Assembly (NCBI RefSeq): GCF_900101905.1
Contig: NZ_FNAJ01000017.1
Location: 1 to 64,000 of the forward strand
From: Myxococcus virescens
Lineage (GTDB): Bacteria; Myxococcota; Myxococcia; Myxococcales; Myxococcaceae
Direction of reading: 5' to 3'
DNA length: 64,000 nt
In this document: positions 20,214 to 31,469 of the stretch, in pieces
How positions within the stretch are numbered: position 1 is the first letter of the stretch
How the letters are laid out: each line of letters opens with the position of its first letter
Notes under the pieces: model-generated
Databases searched by the model: none
Told to the model about the DNA's origin: nothing
What the model saw: only the letters and a program-made list of their open reading frames with translations
Translations under genes and position numbers: made by a program

Positions 20214-23200
20214 ATGTCACACCACGCCATCGAAGACATCTACCCGCTCTCGCCCCTGCAGCAGGGGATGCTCTTCCACACCCTGTACGCGCCCGAGGCA
20301 GGACAGTATTTCCTCCAGATTACGTGCACACTGGAGGGGCAGGTGGAGCCGGCGCACTTCGAGGCAGCGTGGCAGCACGTCCTCGATCAGCACCCAGCGC
20401 TGCGCACCTCGTTCACCTGGGAGGAGCTGGAGGAGCCCCTCCAGGTCGTCCACCGCGCCGTCTCCGTGCAGCTCACCCGGCAGGATTGGAGCCACCTCGC
20501 ACCGGAGGCACAGCGCCGTGAGCTGGCGGCCCTCCTCGATGCGGATCGCCAGCGCGGGTTCGCGCTCGACCAGGCGCCGCTCATGCGGCTGCTCCTCATA
20601 CGCACCGGCCCTCGGACCCACACGTTCGTCTGGAGCTGTCATCACCTGCTGCTGGACGGCTGGTCACTCGGGCTGCTCCTCGAGGAGTGCCTCGACGCGT
20701 ATCACGCGCTCGTCCGAGGTGAACGCCCTGCGCGCGGCGTCACGCGCCCCTACCGCGACTACATTGCCTGGCTCCAACAGCAATCATCCGGGCAGGCAGA
20801 GCATTTCTGGCGCGAGCGACTGGCAGGCTTCGCCTCGCCCACGCCCCTGCCGGTGGCGCGGGCCACGAAGGCCGAGGGTTCCTGGCATGGGCGCGCCTCG
20901 TTCAATCTTTCCGGAGAGACCTCGGAGCAGCTCCGCGCCCTGGCCCGGACGCACGCGCTGACGCCGAACACCCTCTTCCAAGGCATCTGGGCGCTCCTGC
21001 TCAGCCGCTATAGCGGTCAGTCCGACGTCGTTTTTGGCACCACGGTATCCGGACGGCCCGCCAGCCTGCCGGGGGCGCAATCCATGGTGGGCATGTTCAT
21101 CAACACCCAGCCGGTGCGGACGCGGGTCGATCCGGACGGCCTCGTCCTGCCATACCTCCAACAGCTCCAGCGCGAGCAGGCCGAGGCGCGCCAGTACGAG
21201 TACAGCTCGCTCGTGCAGATTCACGGCTGGAGCGAGGTGCCGCGCGGCCAGAACCTCTTCGAGACGCTGCTCGTCTTCGAGAGCTTCCCCTTCTCCCACG
21301 CAGAGACCTCGCCGGGCCATGGCGTGACCGTCACGGACATCGAGACCTACGACTTCACCAGCTACATCCTTCACATCGACGTCGTCCCCGGTCCCGCCTT
21401 CACCCTCCTGGCGAGCTACGATCGCCGGCAGCTCGACGACGCGACGCTCGCGCGGCTGCTGACGCACTACGCGCGGCTGCTCGAGGAGCTGGCCCATCAC
21501 CCCGGGCGGCGCCTGGACGAACTCTCGATGCTGCCGGACGCCGAGCGCCGACAAGTCCTGCTCGACTGGAACCAGCAGCGAGCGGACTACCCGTTCAACA
21601 GCGCCATCCCGCAGCTCATCCAGGAGCAGGTCGCACGGACCCCGGACGCAATCGCCGTGGCCCACCGCGACGACCAGCTCACCTACCGTGAGCTCAACGC
21701 CCGGTCCAACCGGCTGGCGCATCCGCTCATCACGGAAGGCGTGGGGCCCGACGTCGTCGTCGCGCTGCTCGGCGATCGCGGGGTGGACTTCCTCGCCGCC
21801 ATCGTCGGGATTCTCAAGGCGGGAGGCGCCTACCTCCCGCTGGATCCAGAGCACCCCGCCGAGCGGCTGGCGCAGATCCTCGGACAGAGCCAGACCCCCA
21901 TCGTGGTGGTGTCCCGTGAGCGCCGCGCGCTGCTCGACGCGGCGCTGGCGCTCCTGCCCGCCGGTGCCCGGCCACGCGCATTGGAGATCCCGGAGTTGCT
22001 GGAGCGCCAGGCCCCGGCGGACGATCCGCCTTGCCGCAGCCACGGGCGGAACCTGGCGTATGTCATCTACACGTCCGGCTCCACGGGCGCCCCCAAGGGC
22101 GCCATGCTGGAGCACGCAGGGAAGATCAACCACATCCGCGGCATGATTGATTTCCTGCGGCTGGGGCCGGCGGACGTGATGGCTCAAACGGCCTCACAGT
22201 GCTTTGACATCTCGGTCTGGCAGTTCCTCGCCCCGCTGATGCTGGGAGCACGCGTCCAGATCCTCGACACCGAGCTGACGCGGGATCCCGCCCGCTTCCT
22301 GGCGGAGTTGGACCGGACAGGCATCACCCTCCTCGAGGTGGTTCCCTCGTTGATGACGGCGATGATTGAGCAGCTCGAGCGGATGGACCCCGCGCGGTTG
22401 CCGATGCAGGCGCTCCACTGGCTCATTCCCACCGGCGAGGTGCTCCCGCCCGCGCTTTGCAGACGGTGGCTGAAACTGTACCCGCGCGTGCCGCTGCTCA
22501 ATGCCTACGGCCCGACGGAGACCTCGGACGACACGAACCTCTACACGGTGTCCCAGCCACCACCGGACGACGAGGAGCGCGTGCCGGTGGGCTACGCGCT
22601 GCCGAACCTGACGATGTACATCCTGGATTCGCGGCTGCGTCCGGTGCCTGTCGGACTCGCTGGGGAGCTGTACATTGGCGGCATCGGGGTGGGCCGCGGC
22701 TACCTGAACAACCCCGCGCGCACGGCCGCATCGTTCCTGCCAGATCCGTTCTCCGCCCTCAGCGGGGCGCGCTTCTACAAGACGGGCGACATCTGCCGCT
22801 ATCGCCCCGACGGAAGCATCGAGTTCCTCGACCGGGCGGACTTCCAGGTGAAGATCCGCGGCTTCCGGGTGGAGCCAGGTGAGGTGGAGTCGGTGCTCGC
22901 CCGGCACCCAACGGTCAGGCAAGCCGTGGTGGTGGCGCGCGAGTTGCCAACCCGCGGCAAGCAGCTGGTCGCCTATGTGGTGCCGCGCGAGGGGGCCTGG
23001 CCCGGAGCTGCCGAGGGCAGCGCCCGCGACGGCCACGAGGGCATCACCCTCCTCCGTGAGTTCCTCCAGGGACATCTGCCGCACTACATGATGCCCTCTG
23101 TCTTCGTCGTGTTGCCCGCGTTGCCGCTGAACGCCAACGGGAAGGTGGACCGCAAGGCCTTGCCCATACCGGACGCCGCCGCTGCCCAGGAAGCGCGTCC

Positions 23201-23501
23201 GCCCGCGCCCCCCCGCTCCGATGTGGAGGAGCGGCTCGTGGCGCTCTGGCAAGAGGTGCTGTCGCGCCAGTCGATCGGCGTCGAGGATGACTTCTTCGAG
23301 CTCGGCGGTCACTCGCTGCTCGCCGTCCGCGCGCACTCCCGGCTGCGCGAACTCTTCGGAGTCGACCTGCCGCTGCGGACCCTGTTCGAGCTGACCACCG
23401 TGGCCCGGCTGGCAGAGAAGATCGAAGCCCTCCGCTGGGCGACCTCGGGCCCTCCCAAGGACGAGCCGGAGGACGCCGAGCGCGAAGAGGTGGAGTTGTG
23501 A
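20214..23501 (+). CDS. monomodular NRPS (C-A-PCP)
   Basis: 1095 residues: C domain (YPLSPLQQGMLFHTL near 13, active site HHLLLDG near 143), A domain (about 455-970, YTSGSTGAPKG near 620) and PCP (LGGHSL near 1030). The SPLQQGMLFH opening is the form common in C domains that accept a D-residue, fitting a partner that ends in an E domain (the synthetase ending at 36017). The hand-read pocket code is DIWEITADDK; acidic residues at three positions suggest a polar or basic substrate that I cannot name. The C-terminus is acidic (AEREEVEL), the kind of tail recognised by TubC-type docking domains, and the next synthetase begins with one. The stop overlaps the next start by four bases (GTGA). Confidence 0.93.
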   Translation: MSHHAIEDIYPLSPLQQGMLFHTLYAPEAGQYFLQITCTLEGQVEPAHFEAAWQHVLDQHPALRTSFTWEELEEPLQVVHRAVSVQLTRQDWSHLAPEAQRRELAALLDADRQRGFALDQAPLMRLLLIRTGPRTHTFVWSCHHLLLDGWSLGLLLEECLDAYHALVRGERPARGVTRPYRDYIAWLQQQSSGQAEHFWRERLAGFASPTPLPVARATKAEGSWHGRASFNLSGETSEQLRALARTHALTPNTLFQGIWALLLSRYSGQSDVVFGTTVSGRPASLPGAQSMVGMFINTQPVRTRVDPDGLVLPYLQQLQREQAEARQYEYSSLVQIHGWSEVPRGQNLFETLLVFESFPFSHAETSPGHGVTVTDIETYDFTSYILHIDVVPGPAFTLLASYDRRQLDDATLARLLTHYARLLEELAHHPGRRLDELSMLPDAERRQVLLDWNQQRADYPFNSAIPQLIQEQVARTPDAIAVAHRDDQLTYRELNARSNRLAHPLITEGVGPDVVVALLGDRGVDFLAAIVGILKAGGAYLPLDPEHPAERLAQILGQSQTPIVVVSRERRALLDAALALLPAGARPRALEIPELLERQAPADDPPCRSHGRNLAYVIYTSGSTGAPKGAMLEHAGKINHIRGMIDFLRLGPADVMAQTASQCFDISVWQFLAPLMLGARVQILDTELTRDPARFLAELDRTGITLLEVVPSLMTAMIEQLERMDPARLPMQALHWLIPTGEVLPPALCRRWLKLYPRVPLLNAYGPTETSDDTNLYTVSQPPPDDEERVPVGYALPNLTMYILDSRLRPVPVGLAGELYIGGIGVGRGYLNNPARTAASFLPDPFSALSGARFYKTGDICRYRPDGSIEFLDRADFQVKIRGFRVEPGEVESVLARHPTVRQAVVVARELPTRGKQLVAYVVPREGAWPGAAEGSARDGHEGITLLREFLQGHLPHYMMPSVFVVLPALPLNANGKVDRKALPIPDAAAAQEARPPAPPRSDVEERLVALWQEVLSRQSIGVEDDFFELGGHSLLAVRAHSRLRELFGVDLPLRTLFELTTVARLAEKIEALRWATSGPPKDEPEDAEREEVEL

Positions 23502-26500
23502 CGGTCCTCGAGCTGGTCACGGGGCTGCGCCAGCGCGGCGTGAGGCTGTGGCTGGAGCAGGAGCAGCTCCGTTGCAGCGCGCCCAAGGGCGTGCTCACCG
23601 AGGAGCTGCGCGCTTCCTTGCGCGCCCACAAATCGGAGCTGATCGATTTCCTTCGAGAAGCCCACGCGGCCACCCCCACCCACGCCATCATCCCGAGCGC
23701 GCCGCGCCCCCCGCGGATTCCGCTGTCGTTCGCGCAGCAGCGGCTGTGGTTCCTCGACCGGCTCGAGCCGGACAGTCCCCTGTACAATATGGCGGTGCCG
23801 CTCAGACTGCGCGGTCCGCTCGACGTGGAGGCATTCCAGCGCGCCTGCTCCGAGGTCGTGCGGCGTCACGAGTCGCTGCGCACCACCTTCCAGATGGCCG
23901 AGGACCAGCCAGTTCAGATCATCGCCCCGCCAGCCCCCCATCCTGTCCCGGTGGTGTCGCTGGAGGCACATCCGCCCGACGGCCGAGAGGCGATTGCCTC
24001 GAGGATGGTTCAGGAAGAGTCCTCGCGGCCATTCGATCTGACCCGGGGACCGCTCGTGCGGACCACCCTGCTGCGGCTCGCTCCGGACGATCACGTGCTG
24101 CTGCTCACGCTCCATCACATTGTCTCCGACGGTTGGTCCGAGACCGTGCTCGTGCGGGAGGTGGCCGCGCTCTACACCGCGGCTCCCGGCACCGGGTTCG
24201 CGCTACCGGAGTTGCCCATCCAGTACGCGGACTTCGCGCTCTGGCAACGCAACTGGCTCCAGGGGGAGGTGCTCGAACGCCAGCTCTCGTACTGGCGGCG
24301 GCAGCTCGCGGGCGCGCCGCAGGTGCTGGCGTTGCCATCAGACCGGCCGCGTCCGGCGGCGTGGAGTGGCGCGGGCGCCAGCCTGGGGTCCCTCATCCCC
24401 ACGGAGCTGGCGGAGGCACTCCGGGCATCGGCCCGGCGCGAAGGCGCGACCCTGTTCATGATGCTGATGGCGGCGTTCCAAGCGCTCCTTCATCGCTATT
24501 CCGGACAGGATGACATCGTCGTGGGCACGGACGTGGCCAATCGCAGCCGCGCCGAGACCCAGGGGCTCATCGGCTTCTTCGTCAACCAGCTCGCGCTGCG
24601 CACCCGCTTCGAAGGAGATCCTCCATTCCGGGAGCTGCTCGGACAGGTTCGCGCCACGGCGCTGGACGCGTACGCGCATCAGGACCTGCCGTTCGAGGAG
24701 CTGGTCAAGGTGCTCAATCCCGAGCGGAGCCGGGGCCATGCGTCCATCTTTCAAGTCAAGCTCCTGCTCCAGGACGTGGCGCTCTCGGAGCTGTCGCTGC
24801 CCGGCCTCACGATTCAGCCGGTGGAGGTGGAGCAGTCCTCCGCGAAACTGGACCTCACCGTCTTCGTGGCGGAGACGCCGCGGGGACTGGAGTGCAAGTG
24901 GGAGTACAGCACGGAGCTGTTCGATGAAGGCACCATTCGCCGGATGGTGGCGCACTACCAGCGGCTCCTGGAGGGCGCGGTGGCGGCCCCTGGCTGCCGC
25001 ATCTCCGCGCTCCCGCTCCTGTCCGCGGACGAGGAGCAGCAACTGCTCGCCGTCTGGAACGACACCCGGACGGAGTACCCCCACGCAGCCTGCGTTCATG
25101 CGCTCTTCGAGGAGCAGGCCCGCCGAACGCCCGAGTCCCTCGCGGTCCTCCACGAAGGCTTCGCGCTCCGCTACCGCGAGCTGAACGAGCGGGCGAATCA
25201 GCTCGCCAGGCGCTTGCAGGCGATGGGCGTTGGCCCCGAGACGGTGGTCGGCCTGTGCCTCGATCGCGGTCCGGAGCTGGTGGTGGGCCTGTTCGGCATC
25301 CTCAAGGCGGGCGGTGCGTACCTCCCGCTCGACCCCACCTACCCCGCCGAGCGGCTCGCTTTCATGCTCCGGGATGCCCGCGTTCCGGTGCTGGTCACCC
25401 TCGAACGAATCGCCGATAGGCTCCCCTCGCAGGGAGAGCAGCTGCTGTGCCTGGACGCGGACCAGGAGCCACTGGCGCGCGAGGCGACGTCGAATCTGGA
25501 CGTCTCCGTCACCGCCCGGAACCTGGCGTATGTCCTCTACACCTCCGGCTCCACCGGCACGCCGAAGGGGGCGATGATCGAACACCGGGGGGTGGTGAAC
25601 TACCTGAGCTGGTGCACCGGCGCGTACCACGTGGCGGAGGGCTCGGGGGCTCCGGTGCATTCCTCCATCTCCTTCGACCTGACGGTGACGAGCCTTCTCG
25701 CGCCGCTGGTGGCAGGAAGGACGGTGACGCTGGTCCCAGAGGACGACCGGCTGGAGGGACTGGCCAAGGCACTCCGCTCGAAGCCGGATTTCAGCCTCGT
25801 CAAGCTGACGCCGACACACCTGAGGCTGCTCGCGCGGCAGCTCGACGCAGCGGCGCTGGCCGGACAGGCGCGAGCGCTCGTCATTGGCGGGGAGGCCTTG
25901 ACCGCCGAAGCGCTGGAGCCATGGAGGAGCCACGCACCAGGGACGCGGCTCATCAATGAGTACGGGCCGACCGAGACGGTGGTGGGCTGCTGCGTCCACG
26001 AGGCAACCCCAGATGACGCCCGCACGGGGACAGTCGCGATTGGCCGGCCGATCGCGAACACGCGGCTCTACGTGCTCGACGAGCACCTGCGTCTCGTACC
26101 GGTGGGAGTGCCCGGGGAGCTCTATATCGGCGGGGACGGCGTGGCCCGCGGCTACCTCGACCGGCCGGCGCTGACCGCGGAGCGCTTCGTGCCGGATCCG
26201 TTCGGCGGCATCCCTGGCGCCAGACTGTACCGGACTGGGGATCGGGTGCGCCGCTTCCCGGATGGAGTGCTGGACTTCCTCGGCCGTGGGGACGAGCAGG
26301 TCAAGGTGCGGGGATATCGCATCGAGCTGGGCGAGATTGAGGGGGTGCTCGGCCAGGCCCCCGGCGTGCGCGACGTGGTGGTGGTCGCGCGCGAGGACAT
26401 CGAGGGCAGCAAGCGGCTGGTGGCCTACGTGGTACCGGGCGAAGGCGCGGACGTGGAGCCCGAGGTGCTGCGCCAGCTCGCTCGCGCGAAGCTCCCGGAG

Positions 26501-29500
26501 CACATGGTCCCCTCGGTGGTGGTGCCACTGGACGCACTGCCCCTGTCACCGAACGGCAAGGTGGACCGCAGGGCGCTCCCCGCGCCAGAGGCGCTCGCAC
26601 GCGAGCCCCACCACGCGTACGTCGCGCCGCAGACCCGCGCGCAAGCCCTGCTGTGCTCCCTCGGTGCCGAACTCCTGCGCCTGGACCGGGTCGGCATCCG
26701 CGACAACTTCTTCGACCTCGGCGGCGACTCCATCCTGGGCGTGCAGTTGATCGGCCGGGCGAACCGGGCCGGCCTGCACCTGACCCCGAAGCAACTCTTC
26801 GATCACCAGACGTTCGAGGAACTCGCTGCTGCGGCGGGTACCGGTGGGGCCATCATCGCGGAGCAGGGACTGGTCAAGGGCGACGTCCCACTCACGCCAA
26901 TCCAGTGCTGGTTCTTCCGGCAGCCCCAACCTGCCCCTCATCACTTCAACCAGGCCGTGCTGCTGGAAACCCACGCGTCCTTCCGCCCGGACCTCCTCGA
27001 GCCAGCGCTCCAGGCGCTCCTGGTCCATCACGACGCGCTCCGGCTGCGCTTTGAAGAAGCCGGGCATGGCTGGACCCAGCACTGCGTCGAGTTGGAGCGC
27101 GCGCCAGCCGTGAGCACTTTCAATCTCTCCGGCTTGCCCCCGGAACATCAGCGCCGCGAGCTGGAGGCCACCGCGGCCAGCCTGCAAGAGAGCCTGGATC
27201 TCCAACAGGGGCCGTTGCTGCGGGCCGCGTGGTTCGACCTCGGCCACGGGAAGCCGGGGCGCCTGCTGCTCCTCGCCCACCATCTGGCCGTGGACGGCTT
27301 CTCCTGGCGCGTCTTGCTGGAGGATCTCCAGGCGGCGCACCAGTCCCTCCTCCAGGGACGCGAAATCCAACTGCCCGCGAAGACCACCTCGTACCAGCAC
27401 TGGTCCAGACGGCTGCGCGAGTACGCGGCCTCCGCCGCCCCTGCCTTCGACTACTGGCGGCGGATGGAGCGCTCCAACGTGGCAAGGCTCCCGGAGGACC
27501 TGCCCGGAGCAACGGCCGCCAGCGACACCGCCGCGAACGCCCGGACCTACGCGGTGGAACTCGGCGCGGAGGAGACGTCCGCGCTCCTCCGCGAGGTGCC
27601 TGAGGCGTTCCGCTGCGGGATGAACGAGGTCCTGCTCACCGCGCTCACCTCCGTGCTGGCGAACTGGGCGGGGGGCCGAAGGTGGCTCGTGGACCTGGAG
27701 GGCCACGGTCGGGAGCCGCTGTTCGATGACGTTGATCTCTCACGCACGGTGGGGTGGTTCACCTCCATCTTCCCTGTCGTGCTCGAAGCCCCCACGGGTG
27801 ACGGCCTCGTGGAGCTGCTGGAGTCCGTGAAGGCCCAGCTCCAGCGCATCCCGAACCAGGGCATCGACTTCGGCGTCCTGCGCTACCTGCGCCAGGATGA
27901 CACCAGTGGTCCCCCCGGGGACGAAGCGCAGGTGCTGTTCAACTACCTGGGGCAATTCGATCAGGTGTTCGCGGGCGACGGCCTCTTTCAACCCGCGGAA
28001 GAGTCCCCCGGCCCGACCGTCAGCCCCCTGGCGCCGCGCACCCACGCGCTCGAGGTCAACGGACTCATCCACGCCGGTCGGCTGAGGATCGGCTGGGCCT
28101 ACAGCGGGGCCCGTCACCATGCCTCGACGATCGCCCGACTCGCGGAGCGCTTCCTCCAGGTCCTGCGGGAGCTCGTCGCACTCGCGCGCGTGGGCGGGCA
28201 CCGGGAGCGCGTGGCCCGTTTCCCGCTGGCACGGCTGGCACCCGTGTCTCTTGAGCGCCTGCTGGCGGAGGCGCCCGGCACGGAAGACGTGTATCCACTC
28301 GTGCTTGGCCAGCGCGAGATGTTCGAGCACACGCGAGCCCACCCCGGAGCGTGGGCCTACTTCACCCAGCTCTCGTGCCGGGTGGTGGGCACCTTCTCGC
28401 CGGAAGCCTTCGTCGCGGCCTGCCAGCGAGTGATGGAGCGGCACCCGGCGCTCCGTGGCGCGGTGGCCCTGGAGCCGATGGCGGAGCCCCACCAGCTCGT
28501 CCACCGCGCCCCCTCGCTCCCCGTCGAACGGCTCGACTGGACGGAGCGAACGGACAGTGAGGCGCGCGCCCTGCTGGAGCAATTCCTCGAGGCGGACCGC
28601 GAGACCGGCTTCAGCCCAGACCGGCCGCCGCTGCTACGACTCACGTTCATCCAGCTCGCGCCACAGGCGTGCCACCTCGTGTGGAGCAGCCACCACGGCA
28701 TGCTCGACGGTTGGAGCATGTCCCTGCTGCTGGAAGAGGTGTTCACGGTCTACGGGAGCCTCTCGCGCGGTGTCCCCGTGGAGCTGCCGCCGCGGCCCCC
28801 CTTCCGGGAGCTCGTCGCCTGGTTGCAGCGCCAGCAGCCCTGGCGCGCGGAGGAATACTGGCGACGCGAGTTGGCGGGTTTGACCGGACCACCGGCGGCC
28901 GCTCACGCCCCAGCCGGCGGACAGCGCCCGCTGGAGCATGCGCGGTATGCGGAACGAACGCTCGAGATGGCGCCGGCCACCACGAAGGCGCTCCAGGAAC
29001 TGGCGAGGACCCACCGGCTCACGCTGAACACCCTGGTCCAAGGCGCGTGGGCACTGGTCCTGGCCAATGGTCCCCGCGCCGAGGAGGTCGTCTTCGGGGT
29101 GACCGCGGCCGTGCGCCCCGTGGACCTCCCGGGTGTGGAGGACATGGTCGGCCACTTGATCAACACGCTTCCCACGCGGGTCCGGCTGGTACCGGACGCC
29201 CCCGTCATCGAGTGGCTGGCCCAGCTGCAAGCCCAACAGGCCGAGCAACGCCAGTTCGGCCACGTTCCACTTGCGACGCTGAGGCGTTGGAGCGGACTGC
29301 CAGACGACAGCCCCTTGTTCGACAGCGTCCTCCGCTTCGAGAACTACCCCATCCGCTTCGTCCTCGAGCGCGCTGCGCCGGGGTTCACGGTGGAGGCCAT
29401 GCGGATCATCGATCGCTGGCCCTACCCGCTGTCACTGGTGGCAGTCCCGGGCCCTCCGCTGAGGCTCGAGCTCGGCTGGCAGCGCGATCGGATTGACGAG

Positions 29501-29644
29501 GACACAGCCACCCGTGCGCTGGCGCAGATGCAGTACGTGCTCGAGCGTCTCCTCGGGAACCCCGGACAGAGACTGTGTGCGCTGATGGAGGGACTCCAGG
29601 AGTGGGTGCTCCCAGCGCGGGTTGAATCAGGTAGCGGCGTCTGA
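23498..29644 (+). CDS. NRPS with TubC-type docking domain (dock-C-A-PCP-E-C)
   Basis: 2048 residues. Residues 1-55 form a TubC-like N-terminal docking domain ([18 protein letters not shown]). Then C ([13 protein letters not shown] near 74, HHIVSDG near 206), A ([11 protein letters not shown] near 682), PCP (LGGDSI near 1070), epimerase E ([10 protein letters not shown] near 1131, [10 protein letters not shown] near 1260) and a second C (near 1595, HHGMLDG near 1733) that ends the protein with no A domain after it. The pocket code DLTKVGEVGK is an Asn code, so this module should add Asn and epimerise it. The last C must pass the chain to a protein beginning with an A domain; the minus-strand reductase NRPS is the only clear candidate. 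Confidence 0.93.
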   Translation: MTVLELVTGLRQRGVRLWLEQEQLRCSAPKGVLTEELRASLRAHKSELIDFLREAHAATPTHAIIPSAPRPPRIPLSFAQQRLWFLDRLEPDSPLYNMAVPLRLRGPLDVEAFQRACSEVVRRHESLRTTFQMAEDQPVQIIAPPAPHPVPVVSLEAHPPDGREAIASRMVQEESSRPFDLTRGPLVRTTLLRLAPDDHVLLLTLHHIVSDGWSETVLVREVAALYTAAPGTGFALPELPIQYADFALWQRNWLQGEVLERQLSYWRRQLAGAPQVLALPSDRPRPAAWSGAGASLGSLIPTELAEALRASARREGATLFMMLMAAFQALLHRYSGQDDIVVGTDVANRSRAETQGLIGFFVNQLALRTRFEGDPPFRELLGQVRATALDAYAHQDLPFEELVKVLNPERSRGHASIFQVKLLLQDVALSELSLPGLTIQPVEVEQSSAKLDLTVFVAETPRGLECKWEYSTELFDEGTIRRMVAHYQRLLEGAVAAPGCRISALPLLSADEEQQLLAVWNDTRTEYPHAACVHALFEEQARRTPESLAVLHEGFALRYRELNERANQLARRLQAMGVGPETVVGLCLDRGPELVVGLFGILKAGGAYLPLDPTYPAERLAFMLRDARVPVLVTLERIADRLPSQGEQLLCLDADQEPLAREATSNLDVSVTARNLAYVLYTSGSTGTPKGAMIEHRGVVNYLSWCTGAYHVAEGSGAPVHSSISFDLTVTSLLAPLVAGRTVTLVPEDDRLEGLAKALRSKPDFSLVKLTPTHLRLLARQLDAAALAGQARALVIGGEALTAEALEPWRSHAPGTRLINEYGPTETVVGCCVHEATPDDARTGTVAIGRPIANTRLYVLDEHLRLVPVGVPGELYIGGDGVARGYLDRPALTAERFVPDPFGGIPGARLYRTGDRVRRFPDGVLDFLGRGDEQVKVRGYRIELGEIEGVLGQAPGVRDVVVVAREDIEGSKRLVAYVVPGEGADVEPEVLRQLARAKLPEHMVPSVVVPLDALPLSPNGKVDRRALPAPEALAREPHHAYVAPQTRAQALLCSLGAELLRLDRVGIRDNFFDLGGDSILGVQLIGRANRAGLHLTPKQLFDHQTFEELAAAAGTGGAIIAEQGLVKGDVPLTPIQCWFFRQPQPAPHHFNQAVLLETHASFRPDLLEPALQALLVHHDALRLRFEEAGHGWTQHCVELERAPAVSTFNLSGLPPEHQRRELEATAASLQESLDLQQGPLLRAAWFDLGHGKPGRLLLLAHHLAVDGFSWRVLLEDLQAAHQSLLQGREIQLPAKTTSYQHWSRRLREYAASAAPAFDYWRRMERSNVARLPEDLPGATAASDTAANARTYAVELGAEETSALLREVPEAFRCGMNEVLLTALTSVLANWAGGRRWLVDLEGHGREPLFDDVDLSRTVGWFTSIFPVVLEAPTGDGLVELLESVKAQLQRIPNQGIDFGVLRYLRQDDTSGPPGDEAQVLFNYLGQFDQVFAGDGLFQPAEESPGPTVSPLAPRTHALEVNGLIHAGRLRIGWAYSGARHHASTIARLAERFLQVLRELVALARVGGHRERVARFPLARLAPVSLERLLAEAPGTEDVYPLVLGQREMFEHTRAHPGAWAYFTQLSCRVVGTFSPEAFVAACQRVMERHPALRGAVALEPMAEPHQLVHRAPSLPVERLDWTERTDSEARALLEQFLEADRETGFSPDRPPLLRLTFIQLAPQACHLVWSSHHGMLDGWSMSLLLEEVFTVYGSLSRGVPVELPPRPPFRELVAWLQRQQPWRAEEYWRRELAGLTGPPAAAHAPAGGQRPLEHARYAERTLEMAPATTKALQELARTHRLTLNTLVQGAWALVLANGPRAEEVVFGVTAAVRPVDLPGVEDMVGHLINTLPTRVRLVPDAPVIEWLAQLQAQQAEQRQFGHVPLATLRRWSGLPDDSPLFDSVLRFENYPIRFVLERAAPGFTVEAMRIIDRWPYPLSLVAVPGPPLRLELGWQRDRIDEDTATRALAQMQYVLERLLGNPGQRLCALMEGLQEWVLPARVESGSGV

Positions 29645-29685
29645 GAGAATTCCGCAAAATCCGCAATTCACAGGTAGCGGTAGAG

Positions 29686-29697
29686 GGGAGCGCTCCC
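29686..29697. repeat. 12-base perfect palindrome GGGAGCGCTCCC in the gap before the first radical SAM gene
   Basis: It lies in the 132-base gap between NRPS and radical SAM genes. The same gap region carries a direct repeat CAGGTAGCGG at 29628-29637 (inside the NRPS 3' end) and 29671-29680. It might be a transcript hairpin or regulator site. No promoter is evident, and GGGGAG upstream of 29777 is the ribosome-binding site of the next gene. Confidence 0.35.
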
Positions 29698-29776
29698 GGC
29701 CCACCCCGGAAGCAGCCCCAGCTCACCGTGGCGAGGCGGATCCGGCAGCAGCGGGCCAAAGCACAGGGGAGCGGTC

Positions 29777-31456
29777 ATGGCGGAGTCGACACGTCGCGAT
29801 TGCATCGTCATCGGGTACAACGAGACCCCGTTCGACGAGTACGAAGCCGGAATCCGGCGCTATGGCGAGGACTCCGAAGCCTATCGGGATCTGAAGTTCA
29901 GCTTCATCGAGCTCGAGGGCAAGCGGCTCAACTACGTGGACCTGCTGAACCACGTGTACCGCCGCGCCCTCCCCTCGGGGACGCCGCACGCGGCGTTCCG
30001 CTCTGGAGGCATCCCCAGCCTCGCGGCCGTCTATCTCTGCAGCTTCCTGCGCCGCCACGGCCACGACGTGACGTACCTCAACCTGTTTCAGCACGAGAAG
30101 GAGCGCCTGGCCGAGCTGCTCGCGCAAAACCCTCGCGCGGTGGCCATCACCACCACCTTCTACGTCCTCAATGATCCCGTCATCGAGATGGTGCAGTTCA
30201 TCCGCCAGCACAACCCCGACGTCCGGATCATCGTCGGCGGTCCGCTGGTTTCCAACCATCACCGGCGCTACGAGGGGAATGAGCTCGCGGTGGTGCTCGA
30301 CGACCTCGGCGCGGACATCTACGTCGTCGAGAGCCAGGGCGAACTCACGCTCTCGCGGGTCCTCGACCGGCTGAAGGCGGGCCAGGAGCTGGGCGACGTC
30401 CCCAACCTCATCTACCCCGCCGAGGGCGGGCCCGTCCGCGCCGGGCGCTACCGCATCAACCCACCGCAGGCGGAAAGCAACTCCCTCGACGAGAACATCA
30501 TCGACTGGCGCGGCATGGCGGAGAACCCCCTGGGCCCCACGCTCCAGACCCGCACCGCCCGGAGCTGTGCATACAGTTGCTCGTTCTGTGCCTATCCCAT
30601 GCGTGCCGGCAGCCTGACCCTGGCGGGCATGGATGCGGTGGCACGCGAACTGGACGCGATGGCCGAGCTGGGCACCCAGAACGTCGTCTTCATTGACGAT
30701 ACGTTCAACGTGCCGCTGAAGCGCTTCAAGGAACTGTGCCGGTTGCTGATCGAGCGCCGCTACGGATTCAACTGGTTCTCCTATTTCCGGTGCAGCAACT
30801 CGGACGACGAGGCCGTGGACCTGGCGGCGCAGAGCGGGTGCCGCGGCGTCTTCCTTGGGATTGAATCCGGCTCGCCGCGGATCCTGGCCAACATGAACAA
30901 GGCCGCGACGGTTGAAAAATACGTGAGCGGCATGAAGCGGCTGCATGCCCACGGCATCCTCACCTTCGCGTCATTCATCCTGGGCTTCCCCGGCGAGACG
31001 GAAGAGACGGTCGAAGAGACCCTCGCGTTCATCCAGGAGACCCGGCCGGACTACTACCGCACACAGCTCTGGTATTGCGAACCCGGTACCGCCGTGGATG
31101 CGAAGCGGCAGCAGTATGGGATTACCGGCCAGGGGTTCATCTGGCGGCACGACACCATGGAGAGCCTGGAGGCGATGGACCACATCGACCGGATGTTCCT
31201 CACGGTGAAGGACTCCGTCTGGTTGCCGCAGTGGTCGTTCGACTTCTGGATCATCCCCTACCTGCTCGGGCGCGGGCTCCAGACCGAGCAGTTCAAGGCG
31301 CTGATGCGGCTTGCCCACCAGCTCCTCGCGCTGGAGATCGCCTCCGTCTCTTCAGAGGCGAAGCGCGTCCAGCAGCGTGACTACGTGGGACAGATGGAAG
31401 CGCTGGTGCGCCAATGGAGCGGCGCATCCTCCCAAGCGGTGCTGGCCGGAAGATGA
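29777..31456 (+). CDS. B12-binding-type radical SAM protein, PhpK-like
   Basis: 559 residues. The N-terminal 180 residues look like a cobalamin-binding Rossmann domain (start DCIVIGYNETPFDEYE; later VAITTTFY and VRIIVGGPLVSN). A radical SAM domain follows with canonical CX3CX2C (CAYSCSFC, about residues 264-271), a GIESG segment and GFPGETEET. The opening GYN..F..Y....R..GEDS.AYRDL resembles PhpK, the phosphinate methyltransferase; relatives outside phosphinate clusters are thought to methylate other unreactive atoms. No DXHXXG motif is seen, as is usual for this class. It lies between two synthetase genes and ends 13 bases before the next, so C-methylation or another radical change on a residue of the peptide is likely. 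Confidence 0.88.
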   Translation: MAESTRRDCIVIGYNETPFDEYEAGIRRYGEDSEAYRDLKFSFIELEGKRLNYVDLLNHVYRRALPSGTPHAAFRSGGIPSLAAVYLCSFLRRHGHDVTYLNLFQHEKERLAELLAQNPRAVAITTTFYVLNDPVIEMVQFIRQHNPDVRIIVGGPLVSNHHRRYEGNELAVVLDDLGADIYVVESQGELTLSRVLDRLKAGQELGDVPNLIYPAEGGPVRAGRYRINPPQAESNSLDENIIDWRGMAENPLGPTLQTRTARSCAYSCSFCAYPMRAGSLTLAGMDAVARELDAMAELGTQNVVFIDDTFNVPLKRFKELCRLLIERRYGFNWFSYFRCSNSDDEAVDLAAQSGCRGVFLGIESGSPRILANMNKAATVEKYVSGMKRLHAHGILTFASFILGFPGETEETVEETLAFIQETRPDYYRTQLWYCEPGTAVDAKRQQYGITGQGFIWRHDTMESLEAMDHIDRMFLTVKDSVWLPQWSFDFWIIPYLLGRGLQTEQFKALMRLAHQLLALEIASVSSEAKRVQQRDYVGQMEALVRQWSGASSQAVLAGR

Positions 31457-31469
31457 TGGGAGTTCGCAA

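Noticed and set aside
20784-26503. Long minus-strand frames under the 20214 and 23498 NRPS genes
   Set aside because: Same GC-skew shadows; no motifs, and the plus-strand NRPS domains are continuous.
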